Below, piece after piece: positions 33,737 through 42,536 of a DNA stretch of 64,000 nt. This DNA comes from Variovorax terrae. GTDB lineage: Bacteria; Pseudomonadota; Gammaproteobacteria; Burkholderiales; Burkholderiaceae_C. The notes under the pieces were generated by a model that was not told the DNA's origin, ran no database searches, and saw nothing but the letters and a program-made list of their open reading frames with translations. Numbering within the stretch: the stretch's first letter is position 1; every line of letters starts with the position of its first letter. Location of the stretch: NCBI RefSeq assembly GCF_022809125.1, contig NZ_JALGBI010000002.1, forward strand, positions 257,685 through 321,684. Direction: 5' to 3'. The position numbers and the translations under genes are program-made.

Positions 33737-34921
33737 ATGAGCCTGCCATCCCCCAGCGAGCCTTCGGGCCGCGACGCCGCGGAGTTTTCCAGGCTGGCCC
33801 ACCTGATCTACGAGGCGGCGGCCCAGCCGCAGGCCTGGCCGCAGGTGGTGGCGGCCGTGGCCCAGTCGATGCGCGCCTCCAAGGGCCTGATGTTCACGCC
33901 CGGGGTCGGCCCGCAGGACGGCGGCATGGCGTTCCCGTGGCAGATTTCCGAGCGGCACATGCAGCTGTGGGCCACGCAGTACATCGGCGACGACATCTGG
34001 GCCGCCAATGCCCGCCGGCTCGGGCTGTGGCGCCAGGGCCTGGTCATGGCCGACGAGCGCCTGGTGCCGCGCGAGGAATTTCTCGCCTCGCGCTTCTACC
34101 GGGAGTTCCTCAGCGCCAGTGGCATCGGGCGCATGTGCTGCGGCGTGGTGTTCGAGGAGGCGCCGGGGCTGCCCGGCACGGCGCTGTCGGTGTTCCGCGA
34201 CGTGCACGAGCCCCCGTTCAGCGAGGCCGACCAGGACTGGCTGCGGCTGCTGGTGCCCCACCTGTCGCGCTCGCTCGGGCTGATGTACCGGCTGGGCGCC
34301 GTGCAGCAGCAGACGGCGTCCCTCATGGCGGCGCTGGACCGGCTGGCGTTCGGGGTGGTGCTGCTCGATGGCCGCACCCAGGTGCTGCACCTCAACAGCG
34401 CGGCCCGGGCCGTGGTGGGCCGCGGCGACGGCCTTGAAATCAACGCGCAGCGCCAGCTCGCGGGGCCGGCGGCCGGTGGCGCGAGGGCGGGGCTGTCGCA
34501 CTGGCTGGAGTCGATCCGCGACCAGGGCCTGAGCGATCCCGCGCATTTCTCCGACAGCTTCATGGTGGCCCGCGCGCAGGGCGACCGGCGCTATGCGATC
34601 CAGTGCTCGGGGCTGCCGGTGACCGACCACTGGCAGGCGCAGGGCGAGGCCGTGCGCTTCGTGGCCTTCATCACCGACCCGGACGCGGTGCAGATGCCCG
34701 ACACGCAGCGCCTGTGCCGGATCTACGGCTTCACCGAGACCCAGGCGCGCGTCGCCAGCGGGCTGGCCGGCGGCCGCAGCTACAAGGAGGTGGCGGGCCA
34801 GCTCAACATCTCGGAGGAAACCGTGCGTTCGCACGTCAAGGAAATCTATCCCAAGGCGCGGGTCAACCGCCAGAGCGACCTGACGCGCGCCATCATGTCG
34901 ATCGGGCTGGCGGCGGTCTAG
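33737..34921 (+). CDS. LuxR-family transcriptional regulator
   Basis: 394 residues from the ATG at 33737. The first 300 residues have no receiver domain; a PAS-like middle (about 195-310: LDRLAFGVVLLDGRTQVLHL) is visible. The C-terminal GerE helix-turn-helix is clear: GFTETQARVASGLAGGRSYKE, then LNISEETVRSHVKEIYPK. It lies 61 bp before the M20 amidohydrolase gene on the same strand and may control it. The ligand is unknown. Confidence 0.9.
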   Translation: MSLPSPSEPSGRDAAEFSRLAHLIYEAAAQPQAWPQVVAAVAQSMRASKGLMFTPGVGPQDGGMAFPWQISERHMQLWATQYIGDDIWAANARRLGLWRQGLVMADERLVPREEFLASRFYREFLSASGIGRMCCGVVFEEAPGLPGTALSVFRDVHEPPFSEADQDWLRLLVPHLSRSLGLMYRLGAVQQQTASLMAALDRLAFGVVLLDGRTQVLHLNSAARAVVGRGDGLEINAQRQLAGPAAGGARAGLSHWLESIRDQGLSDPAHFSDSFMVARAQGDRRYAIQCSGLPVTDHWQAQGEAVRFVAFITDPDAVQMPDTQRLCRIYGFTETQARVASGLAGGRSYKEVAGQLNISEETVRSHVKEIYPKARVNRQSDLTRAIMSIGLAAV

Positions 34922-34982
34922 CAATCCCCCGCATGCGCGGATGGCGCGGCGCGGCTAGGATAGAAGGCTGAAGGAGTTTTCC

Positions 34983-36194
34983 ATGAAGATCATCGATTCC
35001 ATCGTCACCCAGGCCGCCGGCATCGCCGCGGTCCGGCGCGACATCCACGCCCACCCCGAACTCTGCTTCGAGGAAGTGCGCACCGCCGACCTGGTGGCGC
35101 AGAAACTCACCGAATGGGGCATCCCCATCCACCGCGGCCTGGGCACCACGGGCGTGGTCGGCATCGTGAAGAACGGCAGCTCGGCGCGCGCCCTGGGCCT
35201 GCGCGCCGACATCGACGCCCTGCCGATGCAGGAGTTCAACACCTTCGCCCACGCGAGCCAGCACCAGGGCAAGATGCACGCCTGCGGCCACGACGGCCAC
35301 ACGGCGATGCTGCTGGCCGCGGCCCAGCACCTGGCCAAGAACCGCAACTTCGACGGCACGGTCTACCTGATCTTCCAGCCGGCCGAGGAGGGCGGCGGCG
35401 GCGCGCGCGAGATGATCAAGGACGGGCTGTTCGAGCTGTTCCCGATGGAGGCCGTGTTCGGCATGCACAACTGGCCGGGCTCGCAGGTCGGCAAGTTCGC
35501 CGTCAGCCCGGGGCCGGTGATGGCGTCCACCAGCGAGTTCAAGATCGTGATCCGCGGCAAGGGCAGCCACGCCGCGCTGCCGCACCTGGGCCTGGACCCG
35601 GTGCCGGTGGCCTGCCAGATGGTGCAGGCGTTCCAGACCATCATCAGCCGCAACAAGAAGCCGATCGACGCGGGCGTGATCTCGGTCACCATGATCCACG
35701 GCGGCGAGGCCACCAACGTGGTGCCCGACAGCTGCGAGCTGCAGGGCACGGTGCGCACCTTCTCGACCGAGGTGCTGGATTTGATCGAACGGCGCATGAA
35801 GCAGGTGGCCGAGCATGTGTGCGCGGCGCACGAAATGCAGTGCGAGTTCGAGTTCGTGCGCAACTACCCGCCCACCGTCAACCACGCGGCGGAAGCCGCG
35901 TTCGCGCGCCGCGTCATGGCCTCCATCGTCGGCGCCGAGAACGTCGAGGTGCAGGAGCCCACCATGGGCGCCGAGGACTTCGCCTTCATGCTGCAGGCCA
36001 AGCCCGGCGCCTACTGCTTCATCGCCAACGGCGACGGCGCGCACCGCGAGATGGGCCACGGCGGCGGCCCCTGCACGCTGCACAACCCGAGCTACGACTT
36101 CAACGACGACCTGATTCCGCTGGGCGCCACCTACTGGGTGCGCCTGGCCGAGGAATGGCTCAACACCCCCCACCACGCGAAGGACCACGCATGA
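34983..36194 (+). CDS. M20D amidohydrolase (hippurate hydrolase-like)
   Basis: 403 residues with AAGGAG before the ATG. The M20D metal-binding pattern is present: MHACGHDGHTAM near residue 98-109, QPAEEGGGGAREM, FGMHNWPG and the late MGAEDFAFML. These enzymes hydrolyse N-acyl amino acids such as hippurate or indoleacetyl conjugates. The stop overlaps the next gene (ATGA), so it is co-translated with an M14-like peptidase, suggesting joint breakdown of acyl-peptides. Confidence 0.93.
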   Translation: MKIIDSIVTQAAGIAAVRRDIHAHPELCFEEVRTADLVAQKLTEWGIPIHRGLGTTGVVGIVKNGSSARALGLRADIDALPMQEFNTFAHASQHQGKMHACGHDGHTAMLLAAAQHLAKNRNFDGTVYLIFQPAEEGGGGAREMIKDGLFELFPMEAVFGMHNWPGSQVGKFAVSPGPVMASTSEFKIVIRGKGSHAALPHLGLDPVPVACQMVQAFQTIISRNKKPIDAGVISVTMIHGGEATNVVPDSCELQGTVRTFSTEVLDLIERRMKQVAEHVCAAHEMQCEFEFVRNYPPTVNHAAEAAFARRVMASIVGAENVEVQEPTMGAEDFAFMLQAKPGAYCFIANGDGAHREMGHGGGPCTLHNPSYDFNDDLIPLGATYWVRLAEEWLNTPHHAKDHA

Positions 36195-37288
36195 TCGGCG
36201 TCACCGAGGCTTTTTCTCCCAGCTATGCAAAGGCGCGCAGCCGCTTCCTGGAGTCCGCCGCGGCCGCCGGGCTGCGCGTGGAGTCGCACCCGCACCCGCT
36301 GCCGGGGCGCGACGGCGAGCCGCTCGCGATGGACGTGGCACTCGACGGCGCGCCCGACGCCCGCAGCCTGCTGATCGTCACCAGCGCCTGCCACGGCGTG
36401 GAGGGCTACTGCGGCACCGGCGTGCAGGTGTTCGCGCTGCATGACGCCGAGTGGCGCGAGAAAGCCCGCGCGCAGGGCGTGGCGGTGCTCTACATCCATG
36501 CGCTCAACCCCTATGGCTTCTCGCACATCCGCCGCGTCACGCACGAGAACGTGGACCTGAACCGCAACTTCCACGACTTCTCGAAGCCGCTGCCGGTGAA
36601 CGAGGCCTACCGCGAACTGCAGCCGCTGCTGCTGCCCGCGCAATGGCCGCCGGCTGCCGGCAACACCGCCGCCATCGGCCAGTACATCGCCGCGCGCGGC
36701 GAGGGCGCCTACCAGGCCGCCATCACGCGCGGCCAGCACGAGTTTCCCGAGGGCCTGTTCTTCGGCGGCACCGAGCCGACCTGGAGCAACCGGACGCTGC
36801 GCCAGGTGCTGCGCCAGCACGGCCGGCGCGCCGCGCGCCTCGCCTGGATCGACCTGCACACCGGTCTGGGCCCGAGCGGCGTGGGCGAGCGCATCTACGC
36901 CGGCAACGATGACGCCGCCGCCGTGCAGCGCGCGCGCGCCTGGTGGGGCGGCAACGGCGCCACGCCGGTGACCTCGATCTACGACGGCTCCTCGACCTCG
37001 GCCTTTCTCACGGGCCTGATGTGGACGTCGATCTACGACGAATGCCCGCAGGCCGAGTTCACCGGGATCGCCATGGAGTACGGCACCGTGCCCGTGCTCG
37101 ACGTGATGCAGGCGCTGCGCGCCGAGCACTGGCTCAACATCCACCGCGATGCGCCGGCCGAGCTGGCGCGGCAGATCAAGCAGCAGATGCTCGAGGCCTT
37201 CTACACCGACACCGATCTCTGGAAGGGCCAAATCATCAGCCAGGCGCGCCAGGCCCTGTTCCAGGCCGTCGACGGGCTGAATTCCTGA
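36191..37288 (+). CDS. M14-like metallopeptidase (DUF2817)
   Basis: 365 residues from the ATG at 36191. Zinc ligands of the carboxypeptidase-like fold can be placed: HGVEGYCG (HxxE) near residue 68 and the later His in WIDLHTGLGPSG; NPYGFSHIRRVTHENVDLNRNF carries the arginine region. The family is DUF2817, predicted M14 peptidases. It is translationally coupled to the M20D gene. Confidence 0.9.
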   Translation: MIGVTEAFSPSYAKARSRFLESAAAAGLRVESHPHPLPGRDGEPLAMDVALDGAPDARSLLIVTSACHGVEGYCGTGVQVFALHDAEWREKARAQGVAVLYIHALNPYGFSHIRRVTHENVDLNRNFHDFSKPLPVNEAYRELQPLLLPAQWPPAAGNTAAIGQYIAARGEGAYQAAITRGQHEFPEGLFFGGTEPTWSNRTLRQVLRQHGRRAARLAWIDLHTGLGPSGVGERIYAGNDDAAAVQRARAWWGGNGATPVTSIYDGSSTSAFLTGLMWTSIYDECPQAEFTGIAMEYGTVPVLDVMQALRAEHWLNIHRDAPAELARQIKQQMLEAFYTDTDLWKGQIISQARQALFQAVDGLNS

Positions 37289-37296
37289 TCGAATCC

Positions 37297-37347
37297 GCCC
37301 AAGGTCCAGGCGGGGCGGTTCTCGCCTGCTATTGAATTGGTAGCAGG
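37297..37347 (+). repeat. Dispersed GCTAT repeat, copy 7, with terminator-like hairpin
   Basis: GCCCAAGGTCC (37297-37307), 20 nt, GCTATTGAA (37328-37336). CCTGCTA (37325-37331) and TAGCAGG (37341-37347) form a perfect 7-bp stem. It sits between two convergent genes, so it may act as a bidirectional transcript end. Confidence 0.75.
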
Positions 37348-37366
37348 TGGGCGGCCCTCAAGCCGC

Positions 37367-39367
37367 TCAGGGAATGTCCTTGTTCGGCTCGGGCACCGAG
37401 GCGTCGCGCGGGCCCACCGTGCCGAGGCGCGCCTTCAGCGATTGCGGCTGCCCGGTCAGCAGGGCGGCGTAGATCGCGGTGTTGGACAGCACCTTCTTCA
37501 CGTAGTCGCGGGTCTCGCTGAACGGCACGTTCTCGGCCCAGATCGCGGCATCGAGCACCGGGCCGTTGCGCCAGCTGCGCGGGCGGCCCGGGCCGGCGTT
37601 GTAGGCCGCGGCGGCCAGCGCCATGGAGCCGGCGAAATCGTCGAGCACCAGCTTGAGGTAGCCGGTGCCGATGGCGATGTTGGTGTCGCGGTCGGTCAGC
37701 TGGTCGGTGCTGAAGCCGCTCATGCCGAGCTTCTTCGCCGTCCAGCGCGCGGTGGCGGGCATGACCTGCATCAGGCCCGAGGCGCCCACGCCCGAGCGGG
37801 CGTCCATCACGAAGCGGCTTTCCTGGCGGATCAGGCCGTACACATAGGCCGGGTCGAGCGCGACATCGCGGCTGCGCTTGACCACGCTGTCGCGGAACGG
37901 CATCGGAAAGCGCTGCTCGTAGTCGGCCTCGCCCTTGGTGCGCTCGCTGGTGTTGATGCAGCGGTCCCAGACCTGGTTGTCGCAGGCCAGCTGCGCGGCG
38001 GCCAGCAGCTCGCGGTCGTTCAGGTTGCCGGGCTCGCCCCGGGCGTTCACGAGGTTGGTGCTGTAGTTCCACTCGCGCACCCCCTCGGGGCGCAGGCCGA
38101 TCAGGATGGCGTACAGGCCCCGGTTCAGGCCGGGGTTGCGGCGCGCGCCCTCTTTCTCCTCGGGCGTCAGCGGCTGCGGCCGGCCGGGCACGGTGATCTT
38201 CTGGCCCAGCTCCTCGAGCGCGAGCTGCTCGTAGAAACCGCGCGGGCCGGCGATACCCTCCAGCAGGGCCTGCGCTTCCTGGGCGGCGGCCGGGCTCTTG
38301 TGCTGCTGCAGGGCGCGCGCCTTCCAGTAGACCCAGGTGGGGTCGCGGCGCGCGTCGTCGCCCATGGCGTTGACGGCCTGCAGCACCTGCGGCCATTTGC
38401 CCACGCGTAGCGCGGCGCGGGCCTTCCAGGCCAGCATGTCGTCGGTCAGGTCGCCGTCCTTGCCGACCTTGGCGAAGTAGGCAAGCGCGTCGTCCGAGGC
38501 CAGCCGGGTGGCGGCCTGCTTGCCGATCACGCCCCAGGTCCAGTGGCGTTCCTCGGCGCTGAGCTGGCTGCTCCAGCGGTCTTCGAGCAGGCCGGCGGCG
38601 GCGTCGGGGTCGTTGGTGGCCATCTTGATCAGCGCCAGCACGGCCAGTTCCTTGCGGGTCTTGGGCGAGGCCGCGGCCTTGCCGGTGAGGAACTTCGCGG
38701 GATTGCCGTTGAGCTCGCCAACCAGGTTGAGCGACTCGGGGGCGACGATCTCCACCGCGTTGCGTGCGGCGCGCGGGCGGTTGGCCTCGATCGCCAGCCG
38801 GGCCTTGCGCCAGGCGTCGGCCACGGGCATCTTGCGGGCGCTGATGAGGCGGTCGGCCGCCAGCGTGCAGCCGTCGTCGGCCTCGCGCAGCGCGAACCAG
38901 TTGCGGCGCACGTCGTCGGCCAGGGCCGGGTTCGCAGTGCCGCCGTCCTTGAGGAAGTCGATCAGCAGCGCGTAGCAGCGCACCTCGCGGTCGTCGCCCA
39001 TGCGGAAGCTCGGGTGCTCGGCGGCGAAGCCGGCCCAGTCGCGGCGCTGGCCCAGCAGCAGCAGCCAGTCGTTGCGCAGCCGGTCTTCCTGGTAGGTGCC
39101 GGCGTAGCGCGTGAGGAAATCGTGCACTTCCTGCGGCATGGCCTCGTCGAGCCGGGCCTTCAGCTCCCAGTAGGCGGCCCAGGGTTCGAGGGCGTGGCCG
39201 CGGGCCTGCGGCAGCAGCTGCGTGAGCCGTTTCTTGTCGCCGCGCTTGTAGGCCTGGTTCATGTCGAGCAGCAGCTCGTCGGCCCGGTTCTGGGCCGGCG
39301 CCGGCAGGGCCAGGGTGCTTGCCACCAGGGCCGCCAGAACCGGTGTCAGAATCTTTGTGTACTGCAT
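37367..39367 (-). CDS. slt: Soluble lytic murein transglycosylase
   Basis: 666 residues from the ATG at 39365-39367 with a signal peptide (LAALVASTLALPAPAQ). A long superhelical U-domain of alpha repeats precedes the C-terminal lysozyme-like domain with catalytic Glu in RQESRFVMDARSGVGASGLM and the motifs MPATARWTAKKLG and AAAYNAGPGRPRSW. It cleaves peptidoglycan to 1,6-anhydromuropeptides in the periplasm. Its start is only 10 bp from the start of the divergent cyclo-ligase gene. Confidence 0.94.
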   Translation of the reverse strand: MQYTKILTPVLAALVASTLALPAPAQNRADELLLDMNQAYKRGDKKRLTQLLPQARGHALEPWAAYWELKARLDEAMPQEVHDFLTRYAGTYQEDRLRNDWLLLLGQRRDWAGFAAEHPSFRMGDDREVRCYALLIDFLKDGGTANPALADDVRRNWFALREADDGCTLAADRLISARKMPVADAWRKARLAIEANRPRAARNAVEIVAPESLNLVGELNGNPAKFLTGKAAASPKTRKELAVLALIKMATNDPDAAAGLLEDRWSSQLSAEERHWTWGVIGKQAATRLASDDALAYFAKVGKDGDLTDDMLAWKARAALRVGKWPQVLQAVNAMGDDARRDPTWVYWKARALQQHKSPAAAQEAQALLEGIAGPRGFYEQLALEELGQKITVPGRPQPLTPEEKEGARRNPGLNRGLYAILIGLRPEGVREWNYSTNLVNARGEPGNLNDRELLAAAQLACDNQVWDRCINTSERTKGEADYEQRFPMPFRDSVVKRSRDVALDPAYVYGLIRQESRFVMDARSGVGASGLMQVMPATARWTAKKLGMSGFSTDQLTDRDTNIAIGTGYLKLVLDDFAGSMALAAAAYNAGPGRPRSWRNGPVLDAAIWAENVPFSETRDYVKKVLSNTAIYAALLTGQPQSLKARLGTVGPRDASVPEPNKDIP

Positions 39368-39377
39368 GAGGGGAATT

Positions 39378-39953
39378 ATGGACAAAAAGGCTGTGCGCCA
39401 GGCGCTCATCGAACAACGTCTGAACCTGCCCGACCGCCTACAGCGTGCCGAGTTGTTACAGCGTGTCATGCGCATCTGGCTGGTAGGGCGGCCCGACACG
39501 GTGATCGGCGCCTACTGGCCGATCAAGGGCGAGTTCGACCCGCTGCCGGCGCTGCACCGCTGGAAGGAGGACGGCGAGCTGCTCGACGAGCCGCAGTTGC
39601 GGCGCATCGCGCTGCCGGTGGTCGACAAGGTGCACAAGACGCTGGTGTTCCATGCCTGGTACCCGGGCTGCCCGATGGAGGAGGACGCCTACGACATCCC
39701 CAAGCCCAAGGACACCGAGGTGGTGGTGCCGACGCTGCTGTTCGTGCCCTGCCTGGGCTACGGCGCGGGCGGCTACCGGCTGGGCTACGGCGGCGGCTTC
39801 TACGACCGCACCCTGGCCACGCTGCAGCCGCAGCCCGTGACGGTGGGCCTGGGCTTCACGCAGGGCTTCCTGCCGGATTTCGAGCCCGAGGCGCACGATG
39901 TGCCGCTGCACGCGATCCTGAACGACAACGGGGTGGTCTGGCCGGTGGCCTGA
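39378..39953 (+). CDS. 5-formyltetrahydrofolate cyclo-ligase
   Basis: 191 residues from the ATG at 39378. The C-terminal signature RLGYGGGFYDRTLA and VPCLGYGAGG are the family hallmarks; the N-terminal QALIEQRLNLP helix also fits. The enzyme (MTHFS, FAU1/YgfA) converts 5-formyl-THF to 5,10-methenyl-THF with ATP. The 10-bp gap to slt forces each promoter into the other's coding region. Confidence 0.93.
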   Translation: MDKKAVRQALIEQRLNLPDRLQRAELLQRVMRIWLVGRPDTVIGAYWPIKGEFDPLPALHRWKEDGELLDEPQLRRIALPVVDKVHKTLVFHAWYPGCPMEEDAYDIPKPKDTEVVVPTLLFVPCLGYGAGGYRLGYGGGFYDRTLATLQPQPVTVGLGFTQGFLPDFEPEAHDVPLHAILNDNGVVWPVA

Positions 39954-39959
39954 GCGGCC

Positions 39960-40943
39960 TCAATCGAGCTGGTCGAGGGTGTCCGGGTCGGGCACTTCGC
40001 CGATGGTTTCGCGCGTGGCCTGCGACTGCTGCTGCAGCCAGTCGCAGAAGGCGCGGATCTCGGGCCGGGCCGCGCTGCGCGGGCCGACCACCAGCCAGTA
40101 GGCCATGGGCGAATCCATGCGCTGCTGGGGCAGGGCCTCGATCAGGTCGCCGTTGGCCAGGCTCTCGGCCACCAGCGGCAGGCGCGCCAGCACCACGCCC
40201 TGGCCGGTCAGGGCGGCCTGCACCATCTGGTAGGCGTAGTTGAAGTACAGCCAGCGCTTCGGGTTGAGCTTGGGCAGCTTCTGCTCGTCGAACCAGCGCC
40301 GCCAGGTCAGCCATTCCAGGTGGGTGCGGTGCGCATCGCCGGCCTCGATCAGGGCGAACTGGGCCAGGTCTTCGGGTCTCTTCAGCTTGGGCCCGCTCTT
40401 GAGCAGCCAGGGGCTGACCACCGGCGTGAGCTGCTCGCCGAACATGCGCACGGCCTGCGCCGGCATCGACGAGGCCGGGCCGTAGCGCAGGGCGAGGTCG
40501 ACGTCGGCCGTGTCGAGGTCGACCGAGGCGTCGCTGGCGTCGATGCGGATGTCGATGTCGGGGTTGTCGCGCTGGAAGGCCTCCATCCGCGGGATCAGCC
40601 ACATCGAGGCGAAGGAGGCGAAGGTGGTGAGCGACACGCTCTTGCGGCCGGCGGTCTGGCGGATCTGGCGCACCGCGCTGTCGATGCGCTCCAGCGAGGG
40701 CGAAACCGCCGCCAGCAGCTGCGCGCCCGCGCTGGTGAGCTCCACGGCGCGGGTGTGGCGCAGGAACAGGGGCACGCCCACTTCTTCTTCCAATGCCTGG
40801 ATCTGGCGGCTCACGGCGGACTGCGTGAGCGCCATCTCCTCGGAGGCGGCGCGGAAGTTGAGGTGCCGCGCCACGGCCTCGAAGGCGCGCAGGTGGCCGG
40901 CCGAGATGGGCCGCGTGCGCAGGTGGGTTTGCGAGTGCTGCAT
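39960..40943 (-). CDS. LysR-family regulator (GcvA-like)
   Basis: 327 residues from the ATG at 40941-40943. The N-terminal winged helix reads LRAFEAVARHLNFRAASEEM and LTQSAVSRQIQALEEEVGVP; the C-terminal effector domain contains DIDIRIDASDASVDLDTADV, typical of the GcvA/AmpR branch. Its stop is 6 bp from that of the cyclo-ligase gene (convergent). A TGACA/TGTCA inverted repeat lies directly before its start. Confidence 0.92.
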   Translation of the reverse strand: MQHSQTHLRTRPISAGHLRAFEAVARHLNFRAASEEMALTQSAVSRQIQALEEEVGVPLFLRHTRAVELTSAGAQLLAAVSPSLERIDSAVRQIRQTAGRKSVSLTTFASFASMWLIPRMEAFQRDNPDIDIRIDASDASVDLDTADVDLALRYGPASSMPAQAVRMFGEQLTPVVSPWLLKSGPKLKRPEDLAQFALIEAGDAHRTHLEWLTWRRWFDEQKLPKLNPKRWLYFNYAYQMVQAALTGQGVVLARLPLVAESLANGDLIEALPQQRMDSPMAYWLVVGPRSAARPEIRAFCDWLQQQSQATRETIGEVPDPDTLDQLD

Positions 40944-40944
40944 G

Positions 40945-40960
40945 TGACAGCGTGATGTCA
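40945..40960. promoter_or_regulatory. Inverted repeat upstream of the LysR gene
   Basis: TGACA, 6 nt, TGTCA, immediately upstream of the LysR start. It contains a T-N11-A-like arrangement as expected for LysR autoregulation. Function is inferred from position. Confidence 0.45.
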
Positions 40961-41075
40961 GGAGGGGAAGGCTGATTGATGCGGATCCGGAATCAATAGC
41001 GTATCCCGTTTTCATTGGACTGCCAAGGGTTTGCCAACGATGATTCATCCTCAAATCGCCACTTTGGAGAAGATC

Positions 41076-41603
41076 ATGGCCTCGCAAAATGTTCTGCTTT
41101 CGCAACAATCCTCGCTCGACCAGACGCTGCCGGGTTGCTGGAAGCTGGGCGCGGGACGAGCCGTGACCCTGCAGCCGCACGAAGAGGGCATCCTGCGCAT
41201 TGCGCACGGCCGCATGTGGGTCACCTTCGAAGGGCTGCACACGGGCCACGGCAACGAATCGGGCGACTACTTCCTGAACGCCGGCGAGCAGCTCGCGCTG
41301 CGGCCGGGCCAGCGCGCGGTGATCGAGTCCTGGGGCGCCGACAGCCAGACCCCGGCGTATTTCAGCTGGGATGCCGTGCCGGCGGTGGTGCGCGGCCAGG
41401 TTCGAGGCGCCAGCGGCTGGCAGCAGGCCGTGGTTCAGCCGCTGGCCGATTTGCGCCTGGCGCTGGTTTTGGGCGCGGGGGCGGTAGGCCGCCTGGTCCT
41501 GGGGCTGGCCGGCTTGGCGGCGGGCGTGGCCGCGCGGCGCGGACGCACCGCCTTGGCCGAGCGCGCCTTCAGCGCGCAATCGAGCGCCTGCCGCGCCCAT
41601 TGA
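41076..41603 (+). CDS. DUF2917 family protein
   Basis: 175 residues from the ATG at 41076, chosen for the TTTGGAG ribosome site; upstream ATGs at 41031 and 41040 lack one. The DUF2917 core is at about 20-90 (RIAHGRMWVTFEGLHTGHGN, AGEQLALRPGQRAVIESWG). A C-terminal extension (LADLRLALVLGAGAVGRLVLG) looks membrane-associated. Its last 169 bp overlap the 3' end of the convergent TfoX gene. Function unknown. Confidence 0.8.
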   Translation: MASQNVLLSQQSSLDQTLPGCWKLGAGRAVTLQPHEEGILRIAHGRMWVTFEGLHTGHGNESGDYFLNAGEQLALRPGQRAVIESWGADSQTPAYFSWDAVPAVVRGQVRGASGWQQAVVQPLADLRLALVLGAGAVGRLVLGLAGLAAGVAARRGRTALAERAFSAQSSACRAH

Positions 41604-41893
41604 GCCATCGCGCCGGGCGACTCCATGGCGTCGTCGGGCGCGCTGTAGTAGTTCAGCTTCATGGGCTTGCCCTTGGCTTCGTAGACGAAGGGCTTGCAGC
41701 CCGCGGCCACCCATTGCGGCTCGGTGTCGGCGTTGACTTTCAGGTAAAGCGTTTCCCAGGCGATCAGGCCGAAGGTCAGGCCGCCGGTGCTGATGCCGAA
41801 GCCGCCGAACATGGGCCGGGCCGTGCACGGCCCGACGCTGGACAGCAGTTCGCAGCAGTAGCGGGCAAAGTCCTGGGCGGGAGTCGTCGTCAT
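41435..41893 (-). CDS. TfoX/Sxy N-terminal family protein
   Basis: 152 residues from the ATG at 41891-41893. The TfoX_N fold is clear (LLSSVGPCTARPMFGGFGIS, AWETLYLKVNADTEPQW, LNYYSAPDDAMESPGAM). The C-terminal 45 residues are a basic Ala/Pro/Arg/Lys-rich tail, encoded in the region shared with the DUF2917 gene. The family is named for competence regulators, but stand-alone TfoX_N proteins in this group have no settled role. Confidence 0.88.
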   Translation of the reverse strand: MTTTPAQDFARYCCELLSSVGPCTARPMFGGFGISTGGLTFGLIAWETLYLKVNADTEPQWVAAGCKPFVYEAKGKPMKLNYYSAPDDAMESPGAMAQWARQALDCALKARSAKAVRPRRAATPAAKPASPRTRRPTAPAPKTSARRKSASG

Positions 41894-41930
41894 GGCGCGA
41901 CGATAGCAGCGCGCCGCGATAATGCCAACC

Positions 41931-42536
41931 ATGGCCCGCCCGAAGTCTTCACAGCACGAATTCAAGCGCGATGAAATCCTGGACGCCGCGGCCCAGTGCT
42001 TCGCCGACCGCAGCTATCCCGCCGCCAGCATGAACGACATCGCGCTCGCCTGCGGCACCAGCAAGGCGAGGCTCTACCACTACTACGGCAGCAAGGAAGC
42101 CATCCTGTTCGACCTGCTGGACCGCTACACCCAGCGGCTGCTGGCGATCATCGGCCATGCCGAGGCCACGGCGCAGCGGCGCAACCTGGACGAGCGCGCC
42201 GCGCTGCACGAGCTGATCCGCAGCTTCCTGCAGGAGTATGAAACCTCGGCCACGCGCCACGTGGCGCTGCTGGGCGACACCAAGTTCCTGGGCGATGCGC
42301 AGCGCGAGCTGATCCTGAACCGCCAGCGCGACGTGGTCTCGGCCGTCACGCGCTTCCTGCGCCGCGCCTACCCGCAGCGCCTGAACGCGGCCAACCAGAC
42401 GGCCGTGACGATGATGCTGTTCGGCATGATCAACTGGACCTTCACCTGGCTGCGCCCCGGCGGCGCCATGAGCTACGCGGCCTTCGCCGAAGAGGTGATC
42501 GCCACGCTGGAGCGCGGCCTGGCGGGAGGCGCGTGA
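41931..42536 (+). CDS. TetR-family transcriptional regulator
   Basis: 201 residues from the ATG at 41931 (an ATG at 41922 is in frame). The DNA-binding domain reads RDEILDAAAQCFADRSYPAA, MNDIALACGTSKARLYHYYG, the standard TetR pattern. The C-terminal part has the GMINWTFTWLRPGG segment of the TetR_C_33-like group seen in fatty-acid regulators. The stop overlaps the gluconokinase start (GTGA). Confidence 0.92.
   Translation: MARPKSSQHEFKRDEILDAAAQCFADRSYPAASMNDIALACGTSKARLYHYYGSKEAILFDLLDRYTQRLLAIIGHAEATAQRRNLDERAALHELIRSFLQEYETSATRHVALLGDTKFLGDAQRELILNRQRDVVSAVTRFLRRAYPQRLNAANQTAVTMMLFGMINWTFTWLRPGGAMSYAAFAEEVIATLERGLAGGA

Noticed and set aside
40991..41024. Possible ninth copy of the GCTAT repeat (TCAATAGC upstream of the DUF2917 gene)
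   Set aside because: The nearest GGAC word is about 16 nt away instead of 20 and the box is a poor match, so I left it out of the family.
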